A stretch of 64,000 nucleotides of DNA, taken from assembly GCA_964250765.1 (NCBI GenBank), contig CAXUHF010000016.1, forward strand, positions 1-64,000, in the 5' to 3' direction. The DNA comes from JBBQVS01 sp964250765. GTDB lineage: Bacteria > Chloroflexota > Ktedonobacteria > Ktedonobacterales > Ktedonobacteraceae. The notes below the pieces were generated by a model. It was not told where the DNA came from. It made no database searches and saw only the letters and a program-made list of their open reading frames with translations. Shown here piece after piece: positions 53,971 through 63,256 of this stretch. Each line of letters opens with the position of its first letter. Position 1 is the stretch's first letter. The translations under genes were made by a program, and so were the position numbers.

Positions 53971-55647
53971 CTATTTTGAATCGATGGTTTCCGATTTCTG
54001 AGCCGAAAAGCGATAGGCACTTGTTTGCTTTTTTGCATCTGTGACATCATTTTCTGTCTCTCGATCTGGCTTCCAATGACCCTCGCTCTGTGAACTCATC
54101 TTTTCCTTGAATGCGGCATATCTTTGATCAATCATGTCAGTTTTACCGAGTTTCCCAAGTTCTACTACGCAACGCCGTATGGCTCGCTCAGCTGCACTGA
54201 CACGTGCCCCATCCCGATTCGCTTTATAGCTAAATTTCAGCTTATTGTCCACACGGCTGTTGATGGCGTACATCGCGTAATCGTTGAAGAGTTGTGCTGC
54301 CCTTCCGATATGATGTCTTCTCTGCTCCTCGTTTTGTTCTGCTGATAAATTACCTGCAAAGAAATTTTTTCCTAGAGCACTTTCGTGAAGAGCGATCAAC
54401 CACAGTGCATCAAGATAATAGTCTCGGTACAGTGTATACGGCTCACGCACCCACACGCCAAATTCATCAGGGAATGTTTCTATAAGTTCCTGCAAGAAGT
54501 CTCCTGGGTAAGCCTCGATGAGTTGTTCACAAGCTTGTAATACTTCGACAGGAATGGTGCCATCAAGTTTCTCGTCAAGCAAGCCTTCTTTTCGTGCTTG
54601 TCTTATGATAGTATGATACTGTTCTATTGCTTCAAGGTCGGTGACGCGACACGAAGGGTGAAGTCGATAGAAACCAGACTCGGTACTGAAAAAGTCAACG
54701 GCTTTCTCTGAAAGTACCTCTTGTCCAGCATCCCGATTGAGGTCTGCTACAGCTTTTCTCAGATCATCTCGGAGGAATTTCTTTGCCGCGTCAAATGCTT
54801 CACTCAGTTGCTCCGTGTTCATATCCCGCCGCCGTCCACGACCCAGAACATACGTCAGTAGCTTGTCGCGATCAACAAGCTCGCCTTTTCGCCAGGCGAC
54901 ATACGCGAGTAAAATGAGACGAATAGCATTTTCGCCACGTCGAAGTCTCACCTCTTTTACAATACCATCTGTTCCATGAAGCTGAACACGTACTCTCCTA
55001 AGAAGCGAGATGCTTACAAGAGGAGTGGATGTTTGAGCCATGACCGGAGTTTGTACGGTTGGAATAGTACGCATTTGCGGTGAAGGTACAATTTTTGTTT
55101 TCTCACCGATTAATTCGCCGCTCCCTTCTGTCATATCTTCGTTTGAGAGCCACGACAGATCAGGGGTAGGTGGAATTGGGGTAATTGGTAAGACAAGTGA
55201 GTTGTACTGCTTTGCTTGAGAAGAGTCCTCTAGCTGAAACAAAGGTGGAACCGCAATCGGTTTCTGGGTATATGTCTGTTCTTGTATCATACTTTCACCT
55301 TTGTAGAGTGAGTATGATACATCACTATTCGATGACTCTTTAGACCGAGAGGGCTGTATGTCCCACTCACTCTGATGTGCTCTTTTTAAGAACCGAGAGT
55401 CTCCCCATTTCCATAGGATAACCCATACCCATCCGCCGAAGATGAGCAGGCAGAGAATGGGAGAAAAAACCTTGACCAATATTGACGCACGTATGATGGA
55501 CGAGAACTGGAAAAATTGTGGGAGTAGTCCCCAGTTAGGGAGAGACAGAAGAAACAATGCAAGAATACCTGTTGCGACCCCGACAGCGACAGCAATGATC
55601 AGACGCATTCGGGCATACGGGGATGACGTATACTCATCAGCAAACAT
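53971..55647 (-). CDS. Membrane-anchored BTAD-like regulator
   Basis: Two N-terminal hydrophobic helices (LIIAVAVGVATGILALFLLSL and VKVFSPILCLLIFGGWVWVIL) are followed by a 130-residue low-complexity linker. Then comes a winged-helix/BTAD-like unit (VRVQLHGTDGIVKEVRLRRGENAIRLILLAYVAWRKG...RRRDMNTEQLSEAFDAAKKFLRDDLRKAVADLN) and a helical end. The architecture implies a regulator tethered to the membrane, perhaps signal-transducing. The ATG at 55647 has GAAGAGGAAG upstream; a TTG at 55665 is in frame. It is distinct from the soluble BTAD regulators earlier in the window. Confidence 0.75.
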   Translation of the reverse strand: MFADEYTSSPYARMRLIIAVAVGVATGILALFLLSLPNWGLLPQFFQFSSIIRASILVKVFSPILCLLIFGGWVWVILWKWGDSRFLKRAHQSEWDIQPSRSKESSNSDVSYSLYKGESMIQEQTYTQKPIAVPPLFQLEDSSQAKQYNSLVLPITPIPPTPDLSWLSNEDMTEGSGELIGEKTKIVPSPQMRTIPTVQTPVMAQTSTPLVSISLLRRVRVQLHGTDGIVKEVRLRRGENAIRLILLAYVAWRKGELVDRDKLLTYVLGRGRRRDMNTEQLSEAFDAAKKFLRDDLRKAVADLNRDAGQEVLSEKAVDFFSTESGFYRLHPSCRVTDLEAIEQYHTIIRQARKEGLLDEKLDGTIPVEVLQACEQLIEAYPGDFLQELIETFPDEFGVWVREPYTLYRDYYLDALWLIALHESALGKNFFAGNLSAEQNEEQRRHHIGRAAQLFNDYAMYAINSRVDNKLKFSYKANRDGARVSAAERAIRRCVVELGKLGKTDMIDQRYAAFKEKMSSQSEGHWKPDRETENDVTDAKKQTSAYRFSAQKSETIDSK

Positions 55648-56075
55648 AAAATCTTCCTCTTCCAAGAGATATGACGATAGATGAATGGTAGTTTGCTCTC
55701 GTAGATTTCACCTTGCCAATCTACCAACCACGCTTGGGCAATGTTATTCCCTTGTGTCTGGATGACACAGAGAAGATACCACTGCACCTTTTGACTCTGC
55801 TATTACATGAAAAAGCAGGAAAAAGTCTACAAGATAGAATTATACAACAAAGACAAACAATAAATGAAGATATGCGTAAAAAATGACGATACCATAAACG
55901 CTGCTGAAGCTGTTCCTTTCCATTCCTCTTTGTTTACATCCTTTGTCGGTGCGTGTGCTCTCACAATGACTTCTTGCCTGCCTCTTACATCCCATACTAC
56001 TTCCACTAGGAACAACTCGTAAAAAATGGTTGAAACGTGCTGACATGTTTTACCCACTGTTGTGAGAAAGAAAAA
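55648..56075. other. Intergenic region before the orphan beta-prime gene's end
   Basis: About 430 bp with no supported gene. It should hold the promoter of the membrane BTAD gene and the terminator of the beta-prime gene. I see no clear hairpin with a T-run. Confidence 0.45.
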
Positions 56076-59000
56076 CTATGAAGAATCCAAATTTTCGAGT
56101 AGAATAGGCATTTTTCTCCCTATAACTAGCCGCTCTTTCAGACCAACAAGATTATCTTGCTGGCGTCGAATTGCTGCCTGAACGAGGACGCGAGTTAAGT
56201 CTTGAAATGAGGCTGCCGCGATCCAGCTTTCAGTTTGCAAGACCGCTTTTGTAAGACCTAAGAGTACCGGGCGAGCATGAGCTGGCCTTCCTCCTTGTGC
56301 AACGATGAAGGTAACGCATTGCATGTAAGTATAGCGGTCGAGAATCGTACCTACTAGAAGTTCTGTATCTCCAGCATCTACTACCATGACATAGCGTAGC
56401 AGTTGCCTGACAATAGTCTCCAGATGCTTATCATGGATGTAGACGCCTGTTGAGCGGTATACTCTTTGAACTTCATTGATCAAGTAGCGTTGTATCGCTT
56501 CTTCTCCCTGAAGGTTAAGTATCTCCTGGGGGTTAATTGGCCCTTCGATAAGCGGTGTTCCTACTTCTACTACTTGGCCTTCACGAACGATTATCGTTCG
56601 GCCAGGAAGAATGTTGTAAGTGTGCTCTTCGTCTCCCTTAGCTTGGACGAATACTTGGCTTTCTTGTGAAAGATGATATTCGTCTAATTGTGAGGTGGAT
56701 GCAACGATATGAATACTTTGCTTGCCAGTGTGTATATCCTTTTTAATTGTCCTGACAACTCCACTTATGTCAGCAAGCATGGCAGAACGCTTTGGGGTAC
56801 GTGCTTCAAAAAGTTCATTGACGCGCGGTAGCCCCTGTGTAATGTCACCTACTGCATTTGCGATGCCACCGCTATGAAATGTTCGCATGGTCAATTGCGT
56901 TCCAGGCTCTCCAATTGACTGTCCAGCAATGACGCCGACAGCAGCACCGAGACGAACAAGTGTATTTGTTGCTAAATCTATACCATAGCAGTGCTGACAT
57001 ACACCGTGTGCAGCTAGGCAAAAAAGAGGTGAACGAACGCGAACGCACTCGATACCTTGCTTCTGGAGGAGATCAGCTTTTTCCCAATCCAAAATGGTCC
57101 CTGCTTTCAGATCACCGATAGACTCTGCCAATATCCGTCCTGCAATTTGAGTACGCATATTCGGTAGACCAAGTCGTTGGCTCTCATTGTTGGTGATGAG
57201 TAGACCGTCTGATGTGCCACAGTCTTTCTGAGTGATCCATACCTCCATGCCGACCTCTACTAAGCGGCGCGTAAGGTATCCTGACATAGCTGTATTGAGC
57301 GACCTATCACCAAAACCTTTGCGTGCTCCCGACGCTGCAATGAATTCCTCCCATACAAGCTGCCCTAGAAAGTAGTTAGAGAGTACGGGAATTGGAATGA
57401 TTTGTCCCGAAGGATTTGCCATAAGACCACGTATTCCACTCAACTGACGGATTTGCTGAAACTTGGCCTTGGTCGCTCCAGATTTTATAATAGTCATGAG
57501 GGTGCCATATGGATCGAGTACATCTTTGAGCTTTCCACTGATCAAGTCTGTGATTTCCGTCCAAATTTCGATGACTCGCCGATACCATTCTTCATAGGTG
57601 ATCTCGCCACCACGATATCCACTATCTACCTCTTGCACACGTAGCCTTCCTTGAGCAATGTACTTCTCGCGTTCAGGAGGTATTTTGATATCACTAAGAG
57701 CAAAGCTGATACCGCTCTTTGTTGCATACTGATAGCCAACCTGTTTGATTTCGTCAACCATACGAACCGTTGCCTCTTCTCCGCATGTGGCAAGGCTTTC
57801 GGTGACGAGAGCTTTCAGTGCATCCTTGGTCATGGGATAATTCCGATAACGTAGCTGGTCGGGCAAAACTTCGTTGAAGATGACTCGCCCCATCGTCGTT
57901 TGAATTCGTCCACGCTCAGGTGTGTGCGCCTGAACTGGGGGAGCAGAGTTAAATATCTGTGTGTCTGCAATCCGCACCGTGATGTATGTATGCAAATCGA
58001 TGTGACCAGCATCGTAAGCAAGACGTGCCTCATCGATATTTGCAAAAATCCGCCCGGTTTGCTTGTTGCTTGGTCGGTCCTCAGTTAAGTAGAAGCAGCC
58101 AAGTACAATCTCTTGACTTGGATAGACTGATGGATCGCCAGATGCCGCGTTTCGTAAGTTTTGTGTTGAAAGAAGAAGCCGATATGCTTCGTCTTGAGCT
58201 ACTTCCGTGAGTGGAACATGGACCGCCATCTGGTCACCATCAAAGTCGGCATTAAAGGAGGAACACACAAGCGGGTGGAGTTGAATTGCGCTTCCCTCTA
58301 CAAGGCGGGGCTGAAATGCTTGAATACTAAGCCGATGTAGGGTCGGAGCACGGTTCAGCAACACCACCCGTTCAAACAGAACCTCAGCTAAGATATCCCA
58401 GATGAGAGGATCACGACGCTCTACCATGCGTTTCGCATGGCGAGGTGTCTGAGCATAATTCCGTTCAACGAGTTTATGAATGATGAAAGGCTTGAACAAT
58501 TCACAAGCCATTCCTTTGGGAAGACCACATTCATGAAGCAAGAGATCACGTCCAACGACAATGACAGAACGACCTGAATAGTCAACACGCTTTCCCAGGA
58601 GGTTGCGCCGAAACAAACCTTCTTTGCCTTGTAAATGGTCGGTCAAACTCTTGAGTGGTTGACGTTGAGAACCGAGCACTGGTCTTTTCTTGTGGGCATT
58701 GTCGAAAAGAGCATCGCAAGCATCTTGAAGGAGTCGTCGCTCGTTGTTCAAGACGATTTCGGGAGCCTGACGCTCCATAAAACGCTTCAATCTGTTATTG
58801 CGGTGAATAACTCGCTCATAAAGCGCGTTAATATCCGAAGAGACGTAGCGTCCACCATCAAGTGGTACTAAAGGCCGGAGTTCAGGCGGAAGAATAGGAA
58901 GCACTGAAAATACCATCCATGTAGGATGAAGTTTGGAAGAGCGGAATGCCTCCACCGTATGTAGGCGTTTGATGGCTCTTTTCTGCCCCGCGTCTCCTGC

Positions 59001-59651
59001 TTTAATCTCGTCGAGGAGTTGTCTCGAAAGGATATCAAGATCGAGAGTAGCGAGTAGGGAGTGAATAGCATCCGCCCCAGTCTTAGCCTCAAAGGACGCA
59101 CCATACAAAAGAGAGAGAATCCTATACCGACTTTCTTCAAGGATATCTCCACACTTCATTTCGGCAAACTGTGAGCGGAGAACACTTTCAGAACTATCCT
59201 CTGTATCCTGAGAAAGTATCTGCCTACGCATATCCTCGTTTAGTGAAGTGATAAGGTAGCATTGATAGGAGAGTACAGTGGTAAGCACTCGTGGCGACAG
59301 ATTGAGAAGAAGAGCAATTGGTCCCGCACCTCGAACATACCACGGATGGACAACTGGTGAGGCGAGTTCTATATGACCCATTCGTTCTCGACGAACCGTC
59401 GCTGGTGCGAGTTCAACACCACATTTTTCACAGACAAAACCTGCTTTTCGTGTGCGTTGATACTTTTTGCATGCACACGTCCAGTCTTGTATTGGGCCAA
59501 AAACGCGCTCACAGAAAAGCCCACCTACTTCTGGCTTATGAGTCAGGTAATTAATGGTTTCTGGCTCGGTAACCTCTCCATGACTCCACGCTCGAATCTG
59601 TTCGGGACTTGCAAGACTGATGCGTAAAGCGTGAATATCAAGTGCTTCCAT
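56076..59651 (-). CDS. rpoC: RNA polymerase beta-prime subunit, standing alone
   Basis: The 1191-residue protein is a complete beta-prime. The N-terminal zinc ribbon has Cys59, Cys61, Cys74 and Cys77. The segments LPPELRPLVPLDGGRYVSSD and RPVLGSQRQPLKSLTDHL (lid/rudder region) are conserved, as is the catalytic NADFDGDQ at 467-474 with Asp469, 471 and 473. The bridge helix reads SGYLTRRLVEVGMEVWIT and the trigger loop GTQLTMRTFHSGGIA; the second zinc site is CLAAHGVCQHCYG. Some near-invariant positions differ: GDRSLNTAMSG is seen where ADTALKTANSG is usual. No rpoB or ribosomal gene is adjacent, so it is probably a second beta-prime copy or a relocated main gene. Confidence 0.93.
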   Translation of the reverse strand: MEALDIHALRISLASPEQIRAWSHGEVTEPETINYLTHKPEVGGLFCERVFGPIQDWTCACKKYQRTRKAGFVCEKCGVELAPATVRRERMGHIELASPVVHPWYVRGAGPIALLLNLSPRVLTTVLSYQCYLITSLNEDMRRQILSQDTEDSSESVLRSQFAEMKCGDILEESRYRILSLLYGASFEAKTGADAIHSLLATLDLDILSRQLLDEIKAGDAGQKRAIKRLHTVEAFRSSKLHPTWMVFSVLPILPPELRPLVPLDGGRYVSSDINALYERVIHRNNRLKRFMERQAPEIVLNNERRLLQDACDALFDNAHKKRPVLGSQRQPLKSLTDHLQGKEGLFRRNLLGKRVDYSGRSVIVVGRDLLLHECGLPKGMACELFKPFIIHKLVERNYAQTPRHAKRMVERRDPLIWDILAEVLFERVVLLNRAPTLHRLSIQAFQPRLVEGSAIQLHPLVCSSFNADFDGDQMAVHVPLTEVAQDEAYRLLLSTQNLRNAASGDPSVYPSQEIVLGCFYLTEDRPSNKQTGRIFANIDEARLAYDAGHIDLHTYITVRIADTQIFNSAPPVQAHTPERGRIQTTMGRVIFNEVLPDQLRYRNYPMTKDALKALVTESLATCGEEATVRMVDEIKQVGYQYATKSGISFALSDIKIPPEREKYIAQGRLRVQEVDSGYRGGEITYEEWYRRVIEIWTEITDLISGKLKDVLDPYGTLMTIIKSGATKAKFQQIRQLSGIRGLMANPSGQIIPIPVLSNYFLGQLVWEEFIAASGARKGFGDRSLNTAMSGYLTRRLVEVGMEVWITQKDCGTSDGLLITNNESQRLGLPNMRTQIAGRILAESIGDLKAGTILDWEKADLLQKQGIECVRVRSPLFCLAAHGVCQHCYGIDLATNTLVRLGAAVGVIAGQSIGEPGTQLTMRTFHSGGIANAVGDITQGLPRVNELFEARTPKRSAMLADISGVVRTIKKDIHTGKQSIHIVASTSQLDEYHLSQESQVFVQAKGDEEHTYNILPGRTIIVREGQVVEVGTPLIEGPINPQEILNLQGEEAIQRYLINEVQRVYRSTGVYIHDKHLETIVRQLLRYVMVVDAGDTELLVGTILDRYTYMQCVTFIVAQGGRPAHARPVLLGLTKAVLQTESWIAAASFQDLTRVLVQAAIRRQQDNLVGLKERLVIGRKMPILLENLDSS

Positions 59652-59678
59652 AGACTTCCCATATCTCTTTCATTTTCT

Positions 59679-59713
59679 CAGTACGCACGAAACAATCTGT
59701 TCCGTGCGTACTG
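59679..59713. promoter_or_regulatory. 35-nt near-perfect palindrome upstream of rpoC
   Basis: CAGTACGCACGAAACA and TGTTCCGTGCGTACTG pair at 15 of 16 positions around an ATC loop. It ends 28 bp before the beta-prime ATG, within its expected 5' leader. No T-run follows on the minus strand (GAGAAAATGAAAG), so it is not a simple terminator. It could be an operator or an RNA structure that controls translation. Confidence 0.7.
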
Positions 59714-59821
59714 AACATTCCCTACCCACTTTTTGAATTTTCAGCATTTAGTAGCTTTTAACCTGTGTTGAGGAGCACATCAAGGAGTACTCCTTTTTCA
59801 CTGTCAGGTTGAAGAAGCTTT

Positions 59822-60481
59822 TCAATCTCCACCTAAATTAAAAATGCCTCGACGCTTTGGCACTTCCTCTGAAGCAGCTTCTTGGTACATGACACCTGAG
59901 AGTTGTTGGCGTACTTCTTGTAGCTCTCGCCTATTCTCGTCGAATTGGCTTTGGAGTGCTGCAATAATAGCCTTCTCCACGCTCTCGTATCCTTTCCCGT
60001 GAAGTGCTCCCCACTGCCAATGCCATTGTTGTTCCCCGTAGTCCTCCGCGAGAACATTCATAAACACTTGCAGTCCTAACTCGTGTAGCCACTGACGTAG
60101 TGCAGGCCAGAAGAACAACCTTGTAGTTTCCAGTGTGTACAAGTCTTCTATACTAGTAGGGTAACTTGATGTATATCCATCATGTGATTGACCACTATGT
60201 GCTGAGGAGGACCAAGGATAAGGTTCACCCCCTTCTAATCCAAGGCCAGTATTTTGTAGCCACCGTTTTACGTGAGCCTTGAAAGTTTCGTGACTGGTAT
60301 CGATAAGCAGGCGTTGTCCACCCACTTCTTCCTTTTTTACCCAAGGCTCCTCGTTTTGCATTGCCCGCCGCGCGGTAGATCGAACTTTGTCGTGATTGAT
60401 GTGAAGGTATGAACTCACTTCTCTGAGAGTAGCCCAAGGGGGGAGATTATCTACTGTATCAAACTCAATGTCTTCATTCAT
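59822..60481 (-). CDS. Hypothetical protein with N-terminal HTH-like segment
   Basis: The 219-residue protein begins with a helix-turn-helix-like stretch (WATLREVSSYLHINHDKVRSTARRAM), as in excisionase/MerR-like DNA-binding modules, followed by a linker and a helical part (WPALRQWLHELGLQVFMNVLAED). The end has a possible coiled coil (SQFDENRRELQEVRQQLSG). No family was recognised. It lies between rpoC and the winged-helix gene, all on the minus strand, and may be a regulator of the accessory region. Confidence 0.65.
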   Translation of the reverse strand: MNEDIEFDTVDNLPPWATLREVSSYLHINHDKVRSTARRAMQNEEPWVKKEEVGGQRLLIDTSHETFKAHVKRWLQNTGLGLEGGEPYPWSSSAHSGQSHDGYTSSYPTSIEDLYTLETTRLFFWPALRQWLHELGLQVFMNVLAEDYGEQQWHWQWGALHGKGYESVEKAIIAALQSQFDENRRELQEVRQQLSGVMYQEAASEEVPKRRGIFNLGGD

Positions 60482-60641
60482 TGCTCTGTTCTCCTGATAT
60501 GTGATGTAGAAAAATGCGAAACTGTGAGAGTGTCTTATCCAATCTGCTCAAGTGAAAATGTGTAGTGGGACGCGATCATAAAGTATGCTCCCTATACAGG
60601 TGCTGGCGGACCTCGTATCCGCGACAACTGACTTGGAGCAT

Positions 60642-61430
60642 TCATAGGAGTTCCCCGTCAATCTCGAAGTCACGTATCGTTGTATTGCCGCCTCGCCGCT
60701 TCACTTTTTTGAAAACTGTTCTATAGGTGAAGATGCGTACCTTGCTTGCTACTTCTGTTGACACAGAGGCCGCAATTTTCTCGCGGATAATTTGTAGCCT
60801 CTGTGCTGCATCACTCGTCACGTAAAACCGGAGTTCGGTATAGCGTGACTCTCCCACGCTTATTTCTTGCTGAAGTTGCTGCAGAATACGAGAAAAGATT
60901 TGCTCGTCCGTCCCCGATAAGCGTAGTACGGCGTGTACGGCAACGCGCGTCCCATCCCCACATTCAAGTACAGCTGTTGGGAGAGAGTAAGGTGATATGT
61001 CAGCTATTCCTGCTCTCCTCAGTTGCTGCCGACTTGTCCACGATCCTTCCGGGTACTGCTGTAAGAATGTAAGACGAATTGTGTTAGCGGCATGAAGTGC
61101 TGGTAGAACGGTTCTTGCCGGACGACTCCATGTTGAGTTTATTCCAATGTAGCGTAGCCCCGCCTTTGTAAGCCATACCCAACTCCCGTTCTGGTCTTCA
61201 AAGCGTCGTATCGTCACAAGTCCTGCTCGCTGTAAGCGTTCGACAGCATTATGCGCTGAACTTTTCAGCCCTGCCGTTTGCTTTTTTCCTTGCTCGAAAA
61301 GGCGAAGAAAGGAGGGCAGATGTTCAAGGTTAAGTGCCCGTTGTTGTCCTAGTAAAGAGAGGATATAGAGTTCGCACTGTGTCCATTGCATATGTTGCTT
61401 TGGTATATGCGCTCGCTCTTCATTGCCCAT
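60642..61430 (-). CDS. Replication-relaxation-like winged-helix protein
   Basis: The 262-residue protein has an N-terminal winged helix (MQWTQCELYILSLLGQQRALNLEHL...SSAHNAVERLQRAGLVTIRRF...WVWLTKAGLRYIGI) like replication-relaxation proteins of plasmids and integrative elements. The second half is a small alpha/beta domain (AVLECGDGTRVAVHAVLRLSGTDEQIFSRIL, then RYTELRFYVTSDAAQRL) ending in a basic tail. The similarity is by pattern and is not proven. It supports the view that this region derives from a mobile element. Confidence 0.65.
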   Translation of the reverse strand: MGNEERAHIPKQHMQWTQCELYILSLLGQQRALNLEHLPSFLRLFEQGKKQTAGLKSSAHNAVERLQRAGLVTIRRFEDQNGSWVWLTKAGLRYIGINSTWSRPARTVLPALHAANTIRLTFLQQYPEGSWTSRQQLRRAGIADISPYSLPTAVLECGDGTRVAVHAVLRLSGTDEQIFSRILQQLQQEISVGESRYTELRFYVTSDAAQRLQIIREKIAASVSTEVASKVRIFTYRTVFKKVKRRGGNTTIRDFEIDGELL

Positions 61431-62173
61431 GTTTTGCTATACTCCTCTATCCTAAAAAATGCTATGTACGCTGATCAGAACCCCAAGTAGTAGGCCGAGG
61501 CTCTAACGACTCTTTGTTCCCTGATAGCTGCCTTCAAGCAAAAACAGGAATATCTCAAGGCGGTTCGCTATCGGGGAAGAATCGTTTTTGCCTCCACAAC
61601 ACAAGCATAAAAAAGAGGCACCGTATGGGCGTGGGTAGGATGGTGGGTAGGACGTGGGTAGGTGGGTAGGTAGAGCGTGGGTAGGTTGAATGTGATGAAG
61701 GTATGAGACAGAATCTGCTCTTTCTTTGGTCATGTCTATGCAGTGCCAAACCTCTTCATCGGTTATATTCTCAAGATGAGGCGCAATCTCTATTCTGTAT
61801 CTTCAGTGTGGACTAAATGAGAATTCCAGGGTACCTGCGAAATGAAAGGAGGACGCAGTACCCAAAAGGCCCTTTGAAAACTCCAAATTATTCCCTAACT
61901 CACTCCAAAAAAAGTGAGCGGTTCCAGCGTACATCTGAAAAAAGTAGGGACTCGTTCCATATACTCATACGGCTATTTCTAGGTTGCCCATGTTCTGCCA
62001 TTGTGCTTAAAACGAGCAAAGATTGACCTGTTTTAGAATGGATACCTGAAGGAGCCAGCATAGGGAGGCATTTCATTTTTGAGGTGATATACTACGATAC
62101 GGGTTGTGATCAGTTGCTCAGTTTCTCACGGAGAAAGAGGCGGCATGATCGGTTGCACAATTGGGAGGGCTTC
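61431..62173. other. Intergenic region with repeat cluster C
   Basis: About 740 bp with no supported gene. It contains repeat cluster C (61631-61686). Frames across the repeat (for example 61503-61733 minus) encode Pro/Thr/Tyr-rich repeat translations and are not believable proteins. The divergent promoters of the flanking genes should lie here. Confidence 0.5.
61631..61686 (+). repeat. GTGGGTAGG repeat cluster C
   Basis: Five exact GTGGGTAGG units occur at 61631-61639, 61643-61651, 61654-61662, 61662-61670 and 61677-61685. The spacing is irregular (12, 11, 8 and 15 bp between starts). It has the same orientation as cluster B and shares an 18-bp identical stretch with it. Confidence 0.85.
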
Positions 62174-62962
62174 ATGTTCCTCTCGTTCTCCTGTCAAGGC
62201 GTCGCCCTTGTGCAGATGACCGAAGCGAAAACGCTGAATGTTGAGGAGGCCAGGTTCGTAGCAATGACGAGGATATTACCAGACGTAACCGTGTATGCAG
62301 GGCCGATGGGTGCTGGGAAAACGACGCGACTCTATGGCAAAATGGGCGAACTGACTCATCTGGGCATTTCGTATGAGGCATATCGGCCAGGAGTGGACGT
62401 TCGAGATGTGGTGATTGCTCCTCGTGGCTATGTCGTGAGTGCAAACGCGGCTCTCACCCCAAACTGTACCACCGTAGAAGCGCTTGGTGATATTCCGAGC
62501 GAGGAGCTTGTGCTGCGCGGTATCAAGACGATTTTTCTGGAAGAGTGGTTCATGTTTGGCTTTGATCAGCAGCGGCGTCCCATCTCAGGTCTCTATCGTA
62601 AGATCATGAGACGGTGGGCTTTGGCTGGTATTGAGCGAGTGTATGCAGCAGGACTTGATCAAGGAGCGAGCGGCAATCAGTTTGGCTTGGTGGCAGATGC
62701 CCGTCGATATGGCGCAAAAGTGGTCGTGTGTACGGCCAGATGCGAATATCCAGTCAATGGGGAACGTGATCCAAAATGCGGACGTGTCGCCCGCAATAGT
62801 CAAATATATGATGGACGTGACAATAAAGCATTTGACATGGAGACCTTACCTGACCTTCTGCCCGAAGGGTTGCGTCCCAACGATCACTATCGTGCCGTGT
62901 GTACGGAACACCTGCTGTTGCCCGCCGAACAGACAAAGCTATTTGACCCCATGCAGACCTAG
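62174..62962 (+). CDS. Thymidine-kinase-like protein
   Basis: The protein has the thymidine kinase pattern: P-loop YAGPMGAGKTTRLYGKM, the acidic IFLEEWFMFG (DExQF position), GLDQGASGNQFG, and a Cys-containing lasso segment VVVCTARCEYPVNGERDPKCGR. The P-loop differs from the usual GPMFSGKT. The ATG at 62174 has GGAGGG 5 nt upstream and gives about 30 to 45 extra residues before the kinase; ATGs at 62216 and 62264 are closer to the usual start. It is probably a nucleoside kinase, and thymidine specificity is not proven. Confidence 0.8.
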   Translation: MFLSFSCQGVALVQMTEAKTLNVEEARFVAMTRILPDVTVYAGPMGAGKTTRLYGKMGELTHLGISYEAYRPGVDVRDVVIAPRGYVVSANAALTPNCTTVEALGDIPSEELVLRGIKTIFLEEWFMFGFDQQRRPISGLYRKIMRRWALAGIERVYAAGLDQGASGNQFGLVADARRYGAKVVVCTARCEYPVNGERDPKCGRVARNSQIYDGRDNKAFDMETLPDLLPEGLRPNDHYRAVCTEHLLLPAEQTKLFDPMQT

Positions 62963-63256
62963 TAGACTCCTGAGAGGAGGTTCCTATCCCCTGCATGTTC
63001 AACTTCCTCTAAGAAATTTTCTAAAGGTATGCTCTCCGTCATAACGTAATCCTCACTCCTTACTTTTTTTCGGAGTTACAATATAATCCCTTTCATTTCT
63101 CAGTTACGCTGGAATTCTCACTAAGCATGGAATGACATAATATATCTTTATCTTTGGCACGAGTGCCGTTGCTAAAGCTTGGTCATGATACAATAACTGT
63201 GGAAAGGAGAACGGCAATTTCTCTCAGCCCAGTCTGGACTGTGATGCCGCGCAATC

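Noticed and set aside
55827..56057. Short minus-strand frames downstream of rpoC
   Set aside because: Composition and lack of ribosome-binding sites suggest chance frames in an AT-rich gap.
61503..61749. Pro/Thr/Tyr-rich frames across repeat cluster C
   Set aside because: They are translations of the GTGGGTAGG repeat and have no start signal.
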